From: Planctomycetota bacterium
GTDB taxonomy: Bacteria > Planctomycetota > B129-G9
Reading direction: 5' to 3'
Assembly: GCA_030607235.1 (NCBI GenBank)
Contig: JAUWEX010000007.1
Span: 1 to 12,895, forward strand
Length of the DNA stretch: 12,895 bases
The notes under the pieces are model-generated. The model was not told where the DNA came from. It did no database searches and worked only from the letters and a program-made list of their open reading frames with translations. This document shows, in pieces, positions 1-7,040 of this stretch. Every line of letters begins with the position of its first letter. Position 1 is the first letter of the stretch. Made by a program: the position numbers and the translations under genes.

Positions 1-2
1 TG

Positions 3-953
3 CTCAGCGACTCCGCCGCGAAGGAAATCCTCGACGCGGAACTCGACCGCACCGTTTTCAGCACCTCGCGCATGAACACGTTTCTGGCATGCCCGTTCAA
101 TTACTTCTGCTCGCGGGTGCTGCGCCTCGACGAGACGCCGCTGCTGACTTCGGGCGTTACGCCGCCGGAACTCGGCACGTGGTACCACACGATTTTGCAG
201 CGCTTCTATTCCGAGCGCGCCCGCGGCCTGCACCCTGCCGCCGTAACGGAGGAAAATCTCGAAGAGGCGCAAAACCGCATGGCCGAGATTTGCGCCGAGC
301 ATCTCCGCGAACTGCGCAACGTGGGCATCGTCCGCCACGAGCGGATTTTCGCGATCGAACACCGCCAGATGGCCGCCAAACTCGACGCGCTTCTTGAGTG
401 CGAGGCCGCTAAAAACAAATCCGAATCCGCCGAGCCGACTTATTTTGAATTCGGCTTCGGTTTCCGCAATCCCCAACCCGACGCCGACCCCGCCTCGGTC
501 GCGCAGACTTTCGAGATCGACTGCGACGGGCGCACCGCGCGTTTTCGCGGCTACATCGACCGGATCGACATCGGCGCGAACGACCTAGTCGTCGTCAAGG
601 ACTACAAATCCGGTCAGGCGCCGCCGATGAACGCGGTCTCCGATGGCGCCGACATCCAACTGCCGCTCTACGTCATGGTCGCGAGGGAACTTTTGTTCGA
701 TGGCGCGGAGAATGATTACCGCGCGCACTACGTCCTGCTCAAGGAGTCCCGCACAACTACATCGGTTGAGGACGGCGGAAGATACGATCTCGACAGGATT
801 CTGGCCGCGGCGCTCGACTCGATCGCCCGCGCGCTCGACGAGATCGCCGACGGGCGCTTCCCGCCGCAGCCGAGCGGGGCTTGCCCCGCATACTGCCCGT
901 GTTCGACGGCCTGCAAATACAACAAGAGAAGGATCGAGAAAAAAAGTGAGTGA
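3..953 (+). CDS. addB: AddB-type ATP-dependent nuclease subunit, 3' part (5' end outside window)
   Basis: This is the C-terminal 316 residues of a RecB-like PD-(D/E)XK nuclease, the partner of the helicase encoded next. AddAB processes double-strand breaks for RecA loading. The frame is open to the left edge of the window, and the residues before the first ATG (72) read STSRMNTFLACPFNYF, which matches the conserved entry into the AddB nuclease domain, so ATG 72 is internal. Visible motifs: GTWYHTIL, RGYIDRID (Asp186 of the visible part) and VVVKDYKSG (Asp200, Lys202). Cys30 together with the C-terminal cluster Cys294/298/300/304 (CPAYCPCSTAC) fits the four-cysteine iron-sulfur staple known in AddB; which of the clustered cysteines bind iron is inferred. 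The stop overlaps the start of addA by 8 nt. The N-terminal helicase-like region cannot be seen, so a shorter RecB-nuclease protein remains possible. Confidence 0.85.
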   Translation, partial: LSDSAAKEILDAELDRTVFSTSRMNTFLACPFNYFCSRVLRLDETPLLTSGVTPPELGTWYHTILQRFYSERARGLHPAAVTEENLEEAQNRMAEICAEHLRELRNVGIVRHERIFAIEHRQMAAKLDALLECEAAKNKSESAEPTYFEFGFGFRNPQPDADPASVAQTFEIDCDGRTARFRGYIDRIDIGANDLVVVKDYKSGQAPPMNAVSDGADIQLPLYVMVARELLFDGAENDYRAHYVLLKESRTTTSVEDGGRYDLDRILAAALDSIARALDEIADGRFPPQPSGACPAYCPCSTACKYNKRRIEKKSE

Positions 954-3900
954 GCGCAAACCCACAAACGAACAGAAACGCGCGATAGAGACGCTGGGCG
1001 AAAACGTCTTCGTTACCGCGGGCGCGGGCACCGGCAAGACCTTCGTCCTGACCGAGCACTACATGCATATCCTGCGGCGGTCCGCCGCGTCCGTCTCCGA
1101 GATACTCGCGGTAACCTTCACCGACAAGGCCGCGCGCGAGATGCGCGAGCGTATCCGCGAACTCTGCCGCGCCGAGGAGAGCGATAGCGACCGAGCGGAG
1201 TTCTGGAGCGGCGTCATGCACGACCTCGACGGCGCGCGCATCGGCACGATACACGGCATGTGCTCGGCGATCCTCCGCGAGTACCCGCTTCAGGCCGGGT
1301 GCGACCCGTCGTTCGGCGTGCTCGACGAAAGCGCCGCAATCATTCTGCGCGCCGAGGCGGTGGAGACCGCGATCGAGACGCTGCTGGCGCGCGACGACGC
1401 GGACTTCGCGGCGGTCGTCGACGCTCACGGCTTGCAGGCCGCGACGGATGTTCTCTCCGAGATAATAAAGGACGCGGAACGCTTCGCGCGCGCTTCGGAG
1501 ATTATGGATGCGCTCGACGACAAAGCCCTCGCGGCGATGTGGCGCGAACGTTTCGACCGGTGGCGCGAGCGAACCATGTTGGACTGCGTCTCTGCGCCCG
1601 ATGTCGAGGCGAAGGTCGCGATCCTTCGCGAAAATCCCGCCGACGTCGACGACGACAAGATGGAAATCGTTCGCAGAAAAGTACTCAATGCGATCGACGA
1701 AATTCTCCGGGGCGTGGATATGGAGCACCGGTTCAAACTCGCGGGCGATATTGTCGGGGTCAAAGTGAACGTCGGCTCGAAGAAAAGTTGGAACAAGGCC
1801 GAGATGCTCCAACGGGTCAAAGACGCCGTCAAAGTCGTTCGCACGCATTTCAGGGAAATTTTGGCCCGGCTCGCAAAGCCCGAGTCCGACCCCGCGCGCA
1901 CGGCGGCGCTGGCGCGGTCGGCGTGGCGTATCGGCAAATGCGCGCTCGACACTTTTTCGGCGCTCAAGGCTGCCCGCGGCGTGCTGGACTTCGACGACCT
2001 CCAGATCAAAACCCGCGACCTGCTGCGGCGCGACGCGGCGATGCGGGCCGCGCTCCGCGCCCGAACGCGCTTCGTCCTCGTCGACGAATTCCAGGACGTC
2101 AACCCCATCCAGAAAGAGATTGTCTACATGCTCGCCGGGCTGGGCGAATACGCCGACGATAACCCCGCGCACCTGATGGTCGTGGGCGACGCCAAGCAGT
2201 CGATATACCGCTTCCGCGGCGCCGACGTTACGGTCTTCAACAACCTGCGCGACGAACTAATGGGGAACGGCGGCTCCTGCGTTCTGTCGATCGACCGGAA
2301 TTTCCGCACCGTCTCCGACGGAGTGGCGCTGTTCAACATCATATTCGACCGCATCATGCCGCGCGACGCCGAAGTCGCGCCGTACTGCGCGGTCAGCGAG
2401 ACCGCCGTCGCCCACAGGCCCGCCGCGCCGGGCGGAGTCTGCGCGGAGATACACGTGGCGCTGTTCGAAAAAGAATCGATAGAGCGGCGGCGCGATTACG
2501 AGGCCGACATGATCGCGCAGCGCATACGCGAAATGGTCGACGGCGGCGAGTGCGGCTGCGGCGACGTCGCCATCCTGTTCCGCGCCCTCAAGGGCCGCTC
2601 GAAAACCTTCGAGCGCGCCCTGCGCGAATACGACATACCCTACCACGTAACCGCGGGCAGCGGCTTTTACGGCTGCGACGAGATCGCCGAGGCGGTCAGC
2701 GCGCTGCGCTTTTTGGAAAACCCGCAGGACGACTACGCGCTTCTTGCGGTGCTGCGCTCGACGATGATGGGCCTCGACGACAACACGCTGTTCTGGGTCG
2801 CCCGTGGCGAGGGCGCGTGTCTGTGGGAAAAACTCCTGGCCTTCGATGCGACCGCCCGCCTCGCGTCCGAACAGGCGCGGCATCTCGCCCGCGCGCGCGA
2901 AATCCTGCGCGGTCTCGCGGAGGACGCCGCCGGTCTCGAACTGTCGGGGATACTGCGCAGGTTTCTGGCCGAGACGAACTACGAGGCCGTGATTCTTGCC
3001 TCGTTCATGGGCGAGCAGAAAGCGGCCAACGTGCGCAAACTCCTCGACCTCGCGCGGTCGTTCGAGCGGTCCGGCGGGCTGGCGGCGGGCGATTTCGTCG
3101 ATTACGTCGACGACCTGCTCAACAACGAGACGCGCGAGAGCCAGGCCGTCGCCGTCGGCGAGCGCGACGACGTGGTGCGTCTGATGACGGTCCACAAATC
3201 CAAGGGCCTGCAATTTCCGGTGGTGATCCTGCCCGACACGGCCTATGTGCCGGGCAAAAAAAATAGGATGCCGCAATGCGCAGCCGATGCGGAACTCGGC
3301 GTCGTCGTGCCGCCCCCCGAAGAACCTTCCGGCAAAGTGGATGGAATGGCCCGCATCGTGTGGAAAGAAGAAAACAAACTGCGCGAGGAGGCCGAGAACA
3401 AACGCGTGTTTTACGTCGCGACGACGCGCGTCGAAGACCGGCTGATAATCTCGGCGACGGTCGATATGAAAAAGGAAAAGGAGATCAAAGGCTCTCCGCT
3501 GGTAATGGTGCTGGACGCGCTGGATATGAATTTCACGACGCGTCGCGAAGAGGTTGCGCTACGGCCCGACCCCAACGGCGTTGCGCCCGTGATTCGTGTA
3601 AACGTCTTCGACACCGAGGGCGCGGTCTTCCAGCCGCCGGCGCGCATCCGTCGCAAGCGCGAAAAATCGCTCGCCGGAATCATCGCCGAGGCGCGCGGCG
3701 CGGCCGAGTACCCGCTGCTGGGGCCGCTCGCGCCGGACACGCGCCGCAAGACGCGCTTTACGCCTTCGGAGTTGGCGACCTGTGATTACTGCGCGCGGAA
3801 GTTTTACCTGCAATCGATCCTGGGGCTTGAAGAACGCCGAGGCGAGGTCTATGTGTGGGCCGCGTCCGCCGCGGCGGACGACCCGTCCGGGATTCCGGCG

Positions 3901-4512
3901 AACGTCTTCGGGACGATGGCGCACGAGGTCTTCGAGTCGCTCGACTCCAAAGCCCTGCCGGGGCGCGAAGAAATCGCGGAGTTCGTCACGGCACGGCATT
4001 CGCTCGACGAGGACAAAATTCGCGCAGCCGCCGACAAGATCGCGGGCTTCGTCGAGATTTTCGCGGCCACGCCGCTGTTCGCCGAAATCGAAAAAGCGCG
4101 GTGGGTGCGGCGGGAGTTGCCGTTTTTGTCCGCCTTAGGCGGAGAGGGAGCGTTCGTTCAGGGCACGATCGACCTTTTGTTCGAGCGCGAAGACGGGACT
4201 CTGTGCGTGGTCGACTACAAGAGCGACCGCGTCGGCGAGGGCGAGATGGCCGCGCACGCGGCGAGGTACCGCGCGCAGATGGCGGCGTACGCCGAGGCCG
4301 CGCGGGTAGCGACGGGACGGGACGGGGTCTCGGCGGCGTTGTACTTCATGCGCGTCGGCGAGGTTTTTGAGGTCAAGCCCGACGCGAATCTGCTCGATAA
4401 CATCGTTGGGCGTATCCGCGAGGGGCGCTTCGAGCGACGCGAGGGCCGGCCCGAGTGCCGTTGCGGTTACGGTGATATCTGCCTGCAAGATACTACGGAA
4501 AAGGGTGCTTGA
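946..4512 (+). CDS. addA: AddA-type helicase-nuclease (UvrD/Rep superfamily 1 with C-terminal PD-(D/E)XK nuclease)
   Basis: This 1188-residue protein is the ATP-driven helicase and second nuclease of an AddAB-like break-processing complex. Superfamily 1 motifs appear in order: Walker A AGAGTGKT (25-32), Ia VTFTDKAAREM, the TIHGMC region, II VDEFQD (Asp380-Asp384), III GDAKQSIYRFRGAD, IV NFRTVSDG, V TVHKSKGLQFPVV (VHKSKG 749-754) and VI VFYVATTRVEDRL. The C-terminal nuclease has GTMAHEVFE, QGTIDLLF (Asp1076) and VVDYKSD (Asp1090, Lys1092), then YRAQMAAYAEA. The start is GTG 946, giving MSERKPTNEQKRAIE, the usual short lead into Walker A; a GAGAAGG lies at 926-932. The open frame continues upstream to 643 but only as a shadow of addB. 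Cysteines at 946/949 and 1171/1173/1179 bracket the nuclease, as in iron-sulfur nucleases. That is unexpected in AddA, where the cluster is normally described in AddB. Confidence 0.93.
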   Translation: MSERKPTNEQKRAIETLGENVFVTAGAGTGKTFVLTEHYMHILRRSAASVSEILAVTFTDKAAREMRERIRELCRAEESDSDRAEFWSGVMHDLDGARIGTIHGMCSAILREYPLQAGCDPSFGVLDESAAIILRAEAVETAIETLLARDDADFAAVVDAHGLQAATDVLSEIIKDAERFARASEIMDALDDKALAAMWRERFDRWRERTMLDCVSAPDVEAKVAILRENPADVDDDKMEIVRRKVLNAIDEILRGVDMEHRFKLAGDIVGVKVNVGSKKSWNKAEMLQRVKDAVKVVRTHFREILARLAKPESDPARTAALARSAWRIGKCALDTFSALKAARGVLDFDDLQIKTRDLLRRDAAMRAALRARTRFVLVDEFQDVNPIQKEIVYMLAGLGEYADDNPAHLMVVGDAKQSIYRFRGADVTVFNNLRDELMGNGGSCVLSIDRNFRTVSDGVALFNIIFDRIMPRDAEVAPYCAVSETAVAHRPAAPGGVCAEIHVALFEKESIERRRDYEADMIAQRIREMVDGGECGCGDVAILFRALKGRSKTFERALREYDIPYHVTAGSGFYGCDEIAEAVSALRFLENPQDDYALLAVLRSTMMGLDDNTLFWVARGEGACLWEKLLAFDATARLASEQARHLARAREILRGLAEDAAGLELSGILRRFLAETNYEAVILASFMGEQKAANVRKLLDLARSFERSGGLAAGDFVDYVDDLLNNETRESQAVAVGERDDVVRLMTVHKSKGLQFPVVILPDTAYVPGKKNRMPQCAADAELGVVVPPPEEPSGKVDGMARIVWKEENKLREEAENKRVFYVATTRVEDRLIISATVDMKKEKEIKGSPLVMVLDALDMNFTTRREEVALRPDPNGVAPVIRVNVFDTEGAVFQPPARIRRKREKSLAGIIAEARGAAEYPLLGPLAPDTRRKTRFTPSELATCDYCARKFYLQSILGLEERRGEVYVWAASAAADDPSGIPANVFGTMAHEVFESLDSKALPGREEIAEFVTARHSLDEDKIRAAADKIAGFVEIFAATPLFAEIEKARWVRRELPFLSALGGEGAFVQGTIDLLFEREDGTLCVVDYKSDRVGEGEMAAHAARYRAQMAAYAEAARVATGRDGVSAALYFMRVGEVFEVKPDANLLDNIVGRIREGRFERREGRPECRCGYGDICLQDTTEKGA

Positions 4513-5633
4513 TGAAAAAAAAACTGCTTATCCTCAGCGCCGCGGTCGGCGGCGGCCACAAGACGGCGGCGCATGCGCTGCTGGAGACCTGCCGGATCGC
4601 GAGGCCCGAACTCGACCCCGTGTGGCTGGATTCGTTCGACTACTGCCCGCGGTTTTACTGCCGCGCCTACCATGGCACCTACCAGTTGCTGGCCGATCAC
4701 CTGCCGCACCTGTACGGATGGTGCTACGACGCCGGAGACCGCGACAAGCGCAAGATGCGGCGCAGCGTGGTGCTGAATTTTTTCGACCGGTGTCTGTTGC
4801 GGCGGTTCAAACGCCGCATCGAACAAGAGAAGCCCACCCACATCCTCTGCACCCACTTTCAGCCCGTGGCGGCGGTCGAGGCGCTACGCAAAGCCGGGCG
4901 GCTCGACGCGCAGGTCGGCGTGGTGGGCTGCGATTTTTACCTGCACTCGTTCTGGGAGGCGCCCGGGGCGGATTTCTTCTGCGTCGCGACCGAGGAGATC
5001 AAGGAGATTTTCATCGAACGCGGGTTCGACCCGGCGAGGGTCCACGTAACCGGCATTCCGGTCGCGCCGGAATTCAGCCGCGAGACGGACAGGGCGCAGG
5101 CGCGGCGGAACCTCGGCCTTCACGACGATTCGCCGGTCGTTTTGACGATGGCCAGCGGCTGGCAGAAGGTCGGCTCGGAAGATATCGTCTTGGCCCTCAT
5201 CGAAAGCGGGGTCGATATGCAGATACTGGCGGTAGCGGGCAAAAACGAGTCCGCGCTCGAACGGCTCCAGGCGCTGGAGACGCCGCCGGGGGTGGACCTG
5301 CACGCGTTCGGTTTCGTGAACAACATTGCGGAGATGATGAGCGCGGGAGACCTGCTGGTCGCCAAGGCCGGCGGGCTGACGATGGTTGAGGCGCTGGCCA
5401 AGAGCCTGCCGATAATTGCGATGAACCCGGTGCCCGGGCAGGAGGTGCACAACGCGCACTATCTGATGGAGCGGGGCGCGGGGCTGATGGCCTTGAACAG
5501 GGTCAGTCTCAAGGTCAAACTGCGCGAGGTGCTGGGCGAGAACGGCCGCGCCGAATTTATGCGCGAGCGCGCACGAGCCGCCGGATGCCCCGGGGCCGCG
5601 TTCGACATCGTCGAACTGATTGCGCGCATGTAG
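4512..5633 (+). CDS. MGDG synthase/UgtP-like glycosyltransferase (GT28 fold)
   Basis: This 373-residue protein belongs to the family of monogalactosyldiacylglycerol synthases and processive diacylglycerol glucosyltransferases. These transfer a sugar from a nucleotide-sugar to diacylglycerol at the inner face of the membrane. The N-terminus carries the family signature SAAVGGGHKTAA (residues 9-20). The acceptor-domain region reads VGCDFYLHSFWEAPGADFF, with Cys where relatives usually have Thr before Asp-Phe. The C-terminal nucleotide-sugar site reads VAKAGGLTMVEAL (Lys285 onward), followed by PVPGQEVHNAHYL. The length matches UgtP (about 380). The ATG shares one base with the addA stop (TGATG), and AAGGG at 4501-4505 is its ribosome binding site; a TTG directly before it is not needed. 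Sugar and lipid substrates cannot be assigned. No transmembrane segment is obvious, so peripheral membrane attachment is inferred. Confidence 0.85.
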   Translation: MKKKLLILSAAVGGGHKTAAHALLETCRIARPELDPVWLDSFDYCPRFYCRAYHGTYQLLADHLPHLYGWCYDAGDRDKRKMRRSVVLNFFDRCLLRRFKRRIEQEKPTHILCTHFQPVAAVEALRKAGRLDAQVGVVGCDFYLHSFWEAPGADFFCVATEEIKEIFIERGFDPARVHVTGIPVAPEFSRETDRAQARRNLGLHDDSPVVLTMASGWQKVGSEDIVLALIESGVDMQILAVAGKNESALERLQALETPPGVDLHAFGFVNNIAEMMSAGDLLVAKAGGLTMVEALAKSLPIIAMNPVPGQEVHNAHYLMERGAGLMALNRVSLKVKLREVLGENGRAEFMRERARAAGCPGAAFDIVELIARM

Positions 5634-5638
5634 ACAAT

Positions 5639-5678
5639 AAAAAGCGGTTCGCCGTAAAGACGAACCGCTGGTTTTTTT
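5639..5678. terminator. Bidirectional intrinsic terminator between convergent genes
   Basis: A perfect 9-bp stem, AGCGGTTCG (5643-5651) with CGAACCGCT (5661-5669), closes a 9-base loop. On the + strand it is followed by seven T (5672-5678), ending the addB-addA-glycosyltransferase operon. On the - strand, A5639-A5643 give a T-run after the same stem, which would end rpmB. It sits exactly between the two converging stop codons (5633 and 5688). Confidence 0.92.
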
Positions 5679-5687
5679 CGCGGGGTG

Positions 5688-5921
5688 TTAGCGCAGGGCC
5701 TTTTTGATTTTGCCGGCGGAGATGCAGGCCGTGCAGACCTTCATCCGGCGCACGCCGCCGTTGATCTCGACGCGGATGCGCTGGATATTGGGTTTGAACT
5801 TGCGGCTGCTGATGCCGGTGGTCTTCAGACCGATACCGCCGTCTCGTTTGGAGAGGCCGCGCCTGGCGACCTTGCTGCCGAACTGCGTTTTCTTGCCGCA
5901 GATTTCACATACTCTTGACAC
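5688..5921 (-). CDS. rpmB: Large ribosomal subunit protein bL28
   Basis: This 77-residue protein is ribosomal protein L28 of the 50S subunit. It begins MSRVCEICGK and ends VCTACISAGKIKKALR; the two CxxC pairs (Cys5/Cys8 and Cys63/Cys66) mark the zinc-binding form of L28. The central FKPNIQRIRVEINGGVRRMKV is typical of the family. An insert around residues 18-35 (VARRGLSKRDGGIGLKTTG) replaces the short HSxKKxxR segment of most L28 proteins. The start is GTG 5921, preceded by CGAGGA (5929-5934 on this strand) at good spacing. An in-frame ATG at 5942 would add seven residues (MICEDRD) unlike the family, and the longer open frame to 6245 lies across the queD promoter and gene. It is transcribed alone from its own promoter and ends at the shared terminator. 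Confidence 0.95.
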   Translation of the reverse strand: MSRVCEICGKKTQFGSKVARRGLSKRDGGIGLKTTGISSRKFKPNIQRIRVEINGGVRRMKVCTACISAGKIKKALR

Positions 5922-5958
5922 GTCTCTATCCTCGCAAATCATGTAAAATGAGTGTCGC

Positions 5959-5986
5959 ATTATACATGCGCGGGCCGTAATTGCAA
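5959..5986 (-). promoter_or_regulatory. rpmB promoter (TTGCAA-16-TATAAT)
   Basis: On the - strand a perfect -10 TATAAT (5964 down to 5959) is preceded by a -35 TTGCAA (5986 down to 5981, 4 of 6 matches) with a 16-base spacer. The predicted transcript starts near 5952 and gives a leader of about 30 bases containing the Shine-Dalgarno site of rpmB. Confidence 0.75.
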
Positions 5987-6021
5987 CCCAAAATCCGAAA
6001 AATTTCGCGCGCACGTCCGGG

Positions 6022-6051
6022 TTGACTATGGGGGGCGGGCGCTGGTATAAT
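6022..6051 (+). promoter_or_regulatory. queD-mcsA-mcsB operon promoter (TTGACT-18-TATAAT)
   Basis: A -35 TTGACT (6022-6027, 5 of 6) and a perfect -10 TATAAT (6046-6051) are separated by 18 bases. The predicted start is near 6058, about 48 bases before the queD ATG. It is divergent from the rpmB promoter; the two -35 boxes are about 35 bases apart. No clear operator was seen between them. Confidence 0.8.
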
Positions 6052-6105
6052 CGCAGGAGTGGGTGGAATACCCGATCGTAAACCGATACTGTTTTGCGGG
6101 TGATT

Positions 6106-6480
6106 ATGTACGAAATTTCGGTCAAAGACCAGTTCGCCGCGGCGCACAACCTGCGCGGCCACAAGGGCGGATGCGAAAACCTGCACGGCCACAACTGGCA
6201 GGTCAAGGCGGTGCTCGCCGCGAGCCGGCTCGACGAACTGGGCATGGTGTGCGACTTCCGCGACGTAAAAAAGGCGCTGGCCGACGTGCTCGACGACTAC
6301 GACCACTGCTACCTCAACGACTTGCCGCGCTTCCGGCAGGCCAACCCCACGACCGAAAACATCGCGCGCTTCGTCGCCGAGGCCCTCGGCGAAAAAATGC
6401 CCGAGGGCGTAACCGTGCGTAGCGTAACCGTCTGGGAGTCCGAAAACTGTTACGCCAGGTATGTTGTTCCGCAAAAGTAA
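6106..6480 (+). CDS. queD: 6-carboxy-5,6,7,8-tetrahydropterin synthase (QueD/PTPS family)
   Basis: This 124-residue protein is a QueD-type member of the 6-pyruvoyltetrahydropterin synthase family. It converts dihydroneopterin triphosphate to 6-carboxytetrahydropterin, the second step towards queuosine in tRNA. Zinc ligands are His14, His27 and His29 (AAAHNLRG and NLHGHNW). Cys23 (GGCENL) is the catalytic cysteine, with Asp66-His67 (DYDHCYLND) and Glu111 (VTVWESEN) in the expected places; PTTENIARFV is also conserved. ATG 6106 starts the typical MYEISV sequence; upstream in-frame TTG (6094) and GTG (6100) would add non-family residues. The ribosome binding site is weak (GCGGG). It is the first gene of the queD-mcsA-mcsB operon, 20 bases before mcsA. 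No other queuosine genes are in the window, so a different pterin role cannot be excluded. Confidence 0.9.
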   Translation: MYEISVKDQFAAAHNLRGHKGGCENLHGHNWQVKAVLAASRLDELGMVCDFRDVKKALADVLDDYDHCYLNDLPRFRQANPTTENIARFVAEALGEKMPEGVTVRSVTVWESENCYARYVVPQK

Positions 6481-6500
6481 ATCAGGAAAGGTGGGCGACT

Positions 6501-7040
6501 ATGCTATGCCAGGAATGTAAAAAACGCAAAGCTACCGTGCGCGTCAGCGAGATGCAGAGCGACGGCACGCACAAAGAAATACACCTCTGCGAGGAATGCG
6601 CCAGGCAGTACGGCATCTCGCTGAAATTCTCGTTCAACGAAGTCCTGGGCAATCTTATCAGCAGCCAGTTGGGCATACCCGTCAAAGACGCGCAGGCAAA
6701 GTGCCCCAATTGCGGCCTGACCTTCGAGGAATTCCAGTCCTCGGGGCGGCTGGGCTGTCCGCACGACTACGAGACCTTCAAGGCCAACCTCATACCGATG
6801 ATCGAGCGCGTTCAGAGCGGCCTGCGGCACGTCGGCAAGGCCCCGCGCGACGTCGGCCGGATTTACGAGCGCGAACAGGAGGTCGTGCGGATGCAGAAAG
6901 AACTCGACTCCGCCGTAGCGTGCGAGGACTACGAAAAGGCCGCCGAGATCCGCGACCGCATTCACGAATTGCGCAAGACCGCGCGAACCGGCGACGCCGG
7001 CGAATCGCCCGAACTGCGCGATACGGAGGAACGGCCATGA
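6501..7040 (+). CDS. mcsA: McsA-like zinc-finger protein with UVR motif, activator of protein-arginine kinase
   Basis: This 179-residue protein is the McsA-type partner that in Firmicutes activates the arginine kinase McsB. Two zinc-finger halves are visible: Cys3/Cys6 with Cys30/Cys33 (LCQEC, LCEEC), and Cys68/Cys71 (KCPNCGLTFEEF) with GCPHDY at 85-90. In the Firmicute form the last pair is GCxxCY; here the final Cys is replaced by Asp89 next to His88, so zinc binding there would need another ligand. Residues 132-159 form a UVR (UvrB/UvrC) helix pair, QKELDSAVACEDYEKAAEIR and onward. AAAGGTGG just upstream is a strong ribosome binding site. The stop overlaps the mcsB start (ATGA), indicating coupled expression, which supports the pairing. 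Confidence 0.9.
   Translation: MLCQECKKRKATVRVSEMQSDGTHKEIHLCEECARQYGISLKFSFNEVLGNLISSQLGIPVKDAQAKCPNCGLTFEEFQSSGRLGCPHDYETFKANLIPMIERVQSGLRHVGKAPRDVGRIYEREQEVVRMQKELDSAVACEDYEKAAEIRDRIHELRKTARTGDAGESPELRDTEERP

Noticed and set aside
643-945. N-terminal extension of AddA by 101 codons from an ATG at 643
   Set aside because: It overlaps the conserved nuclease core of addB in another frame, its translation is Arg/Ser-rich with no family match, and GTG 946 gives the normal short lead to Walker A.
757-2172. 471-codon open frame on the - strand opposite addB/addA
   Set aside because: It is the same antisense-shadow effect; it spans the junction of two well-supported + strand genes.
5996-6007. 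CGAAA-AA-TTTCG palindrome between the divergent promoters as an operator
   Set aside because: The half-sites are only five bases with a two-base centre, in an A/T-rich promoter spacer where this is likely by chance.
6058-6105. PreQ1 or other riboswitch in the queD leader
   Set aside because: The leader is about 48 bases and shows no preQ1-type hairpin with a C-rich loop and A-rich tail, and no convincing alternative stem over the start codon.
5924-6245. Longer - strand frame giving L28 an extra N-terminus
   Set aside because: It covers both divergent promoters and part of queD. L28 proteins start at the MSRVCEICG position, where a Shine-Dalgarno site is present.
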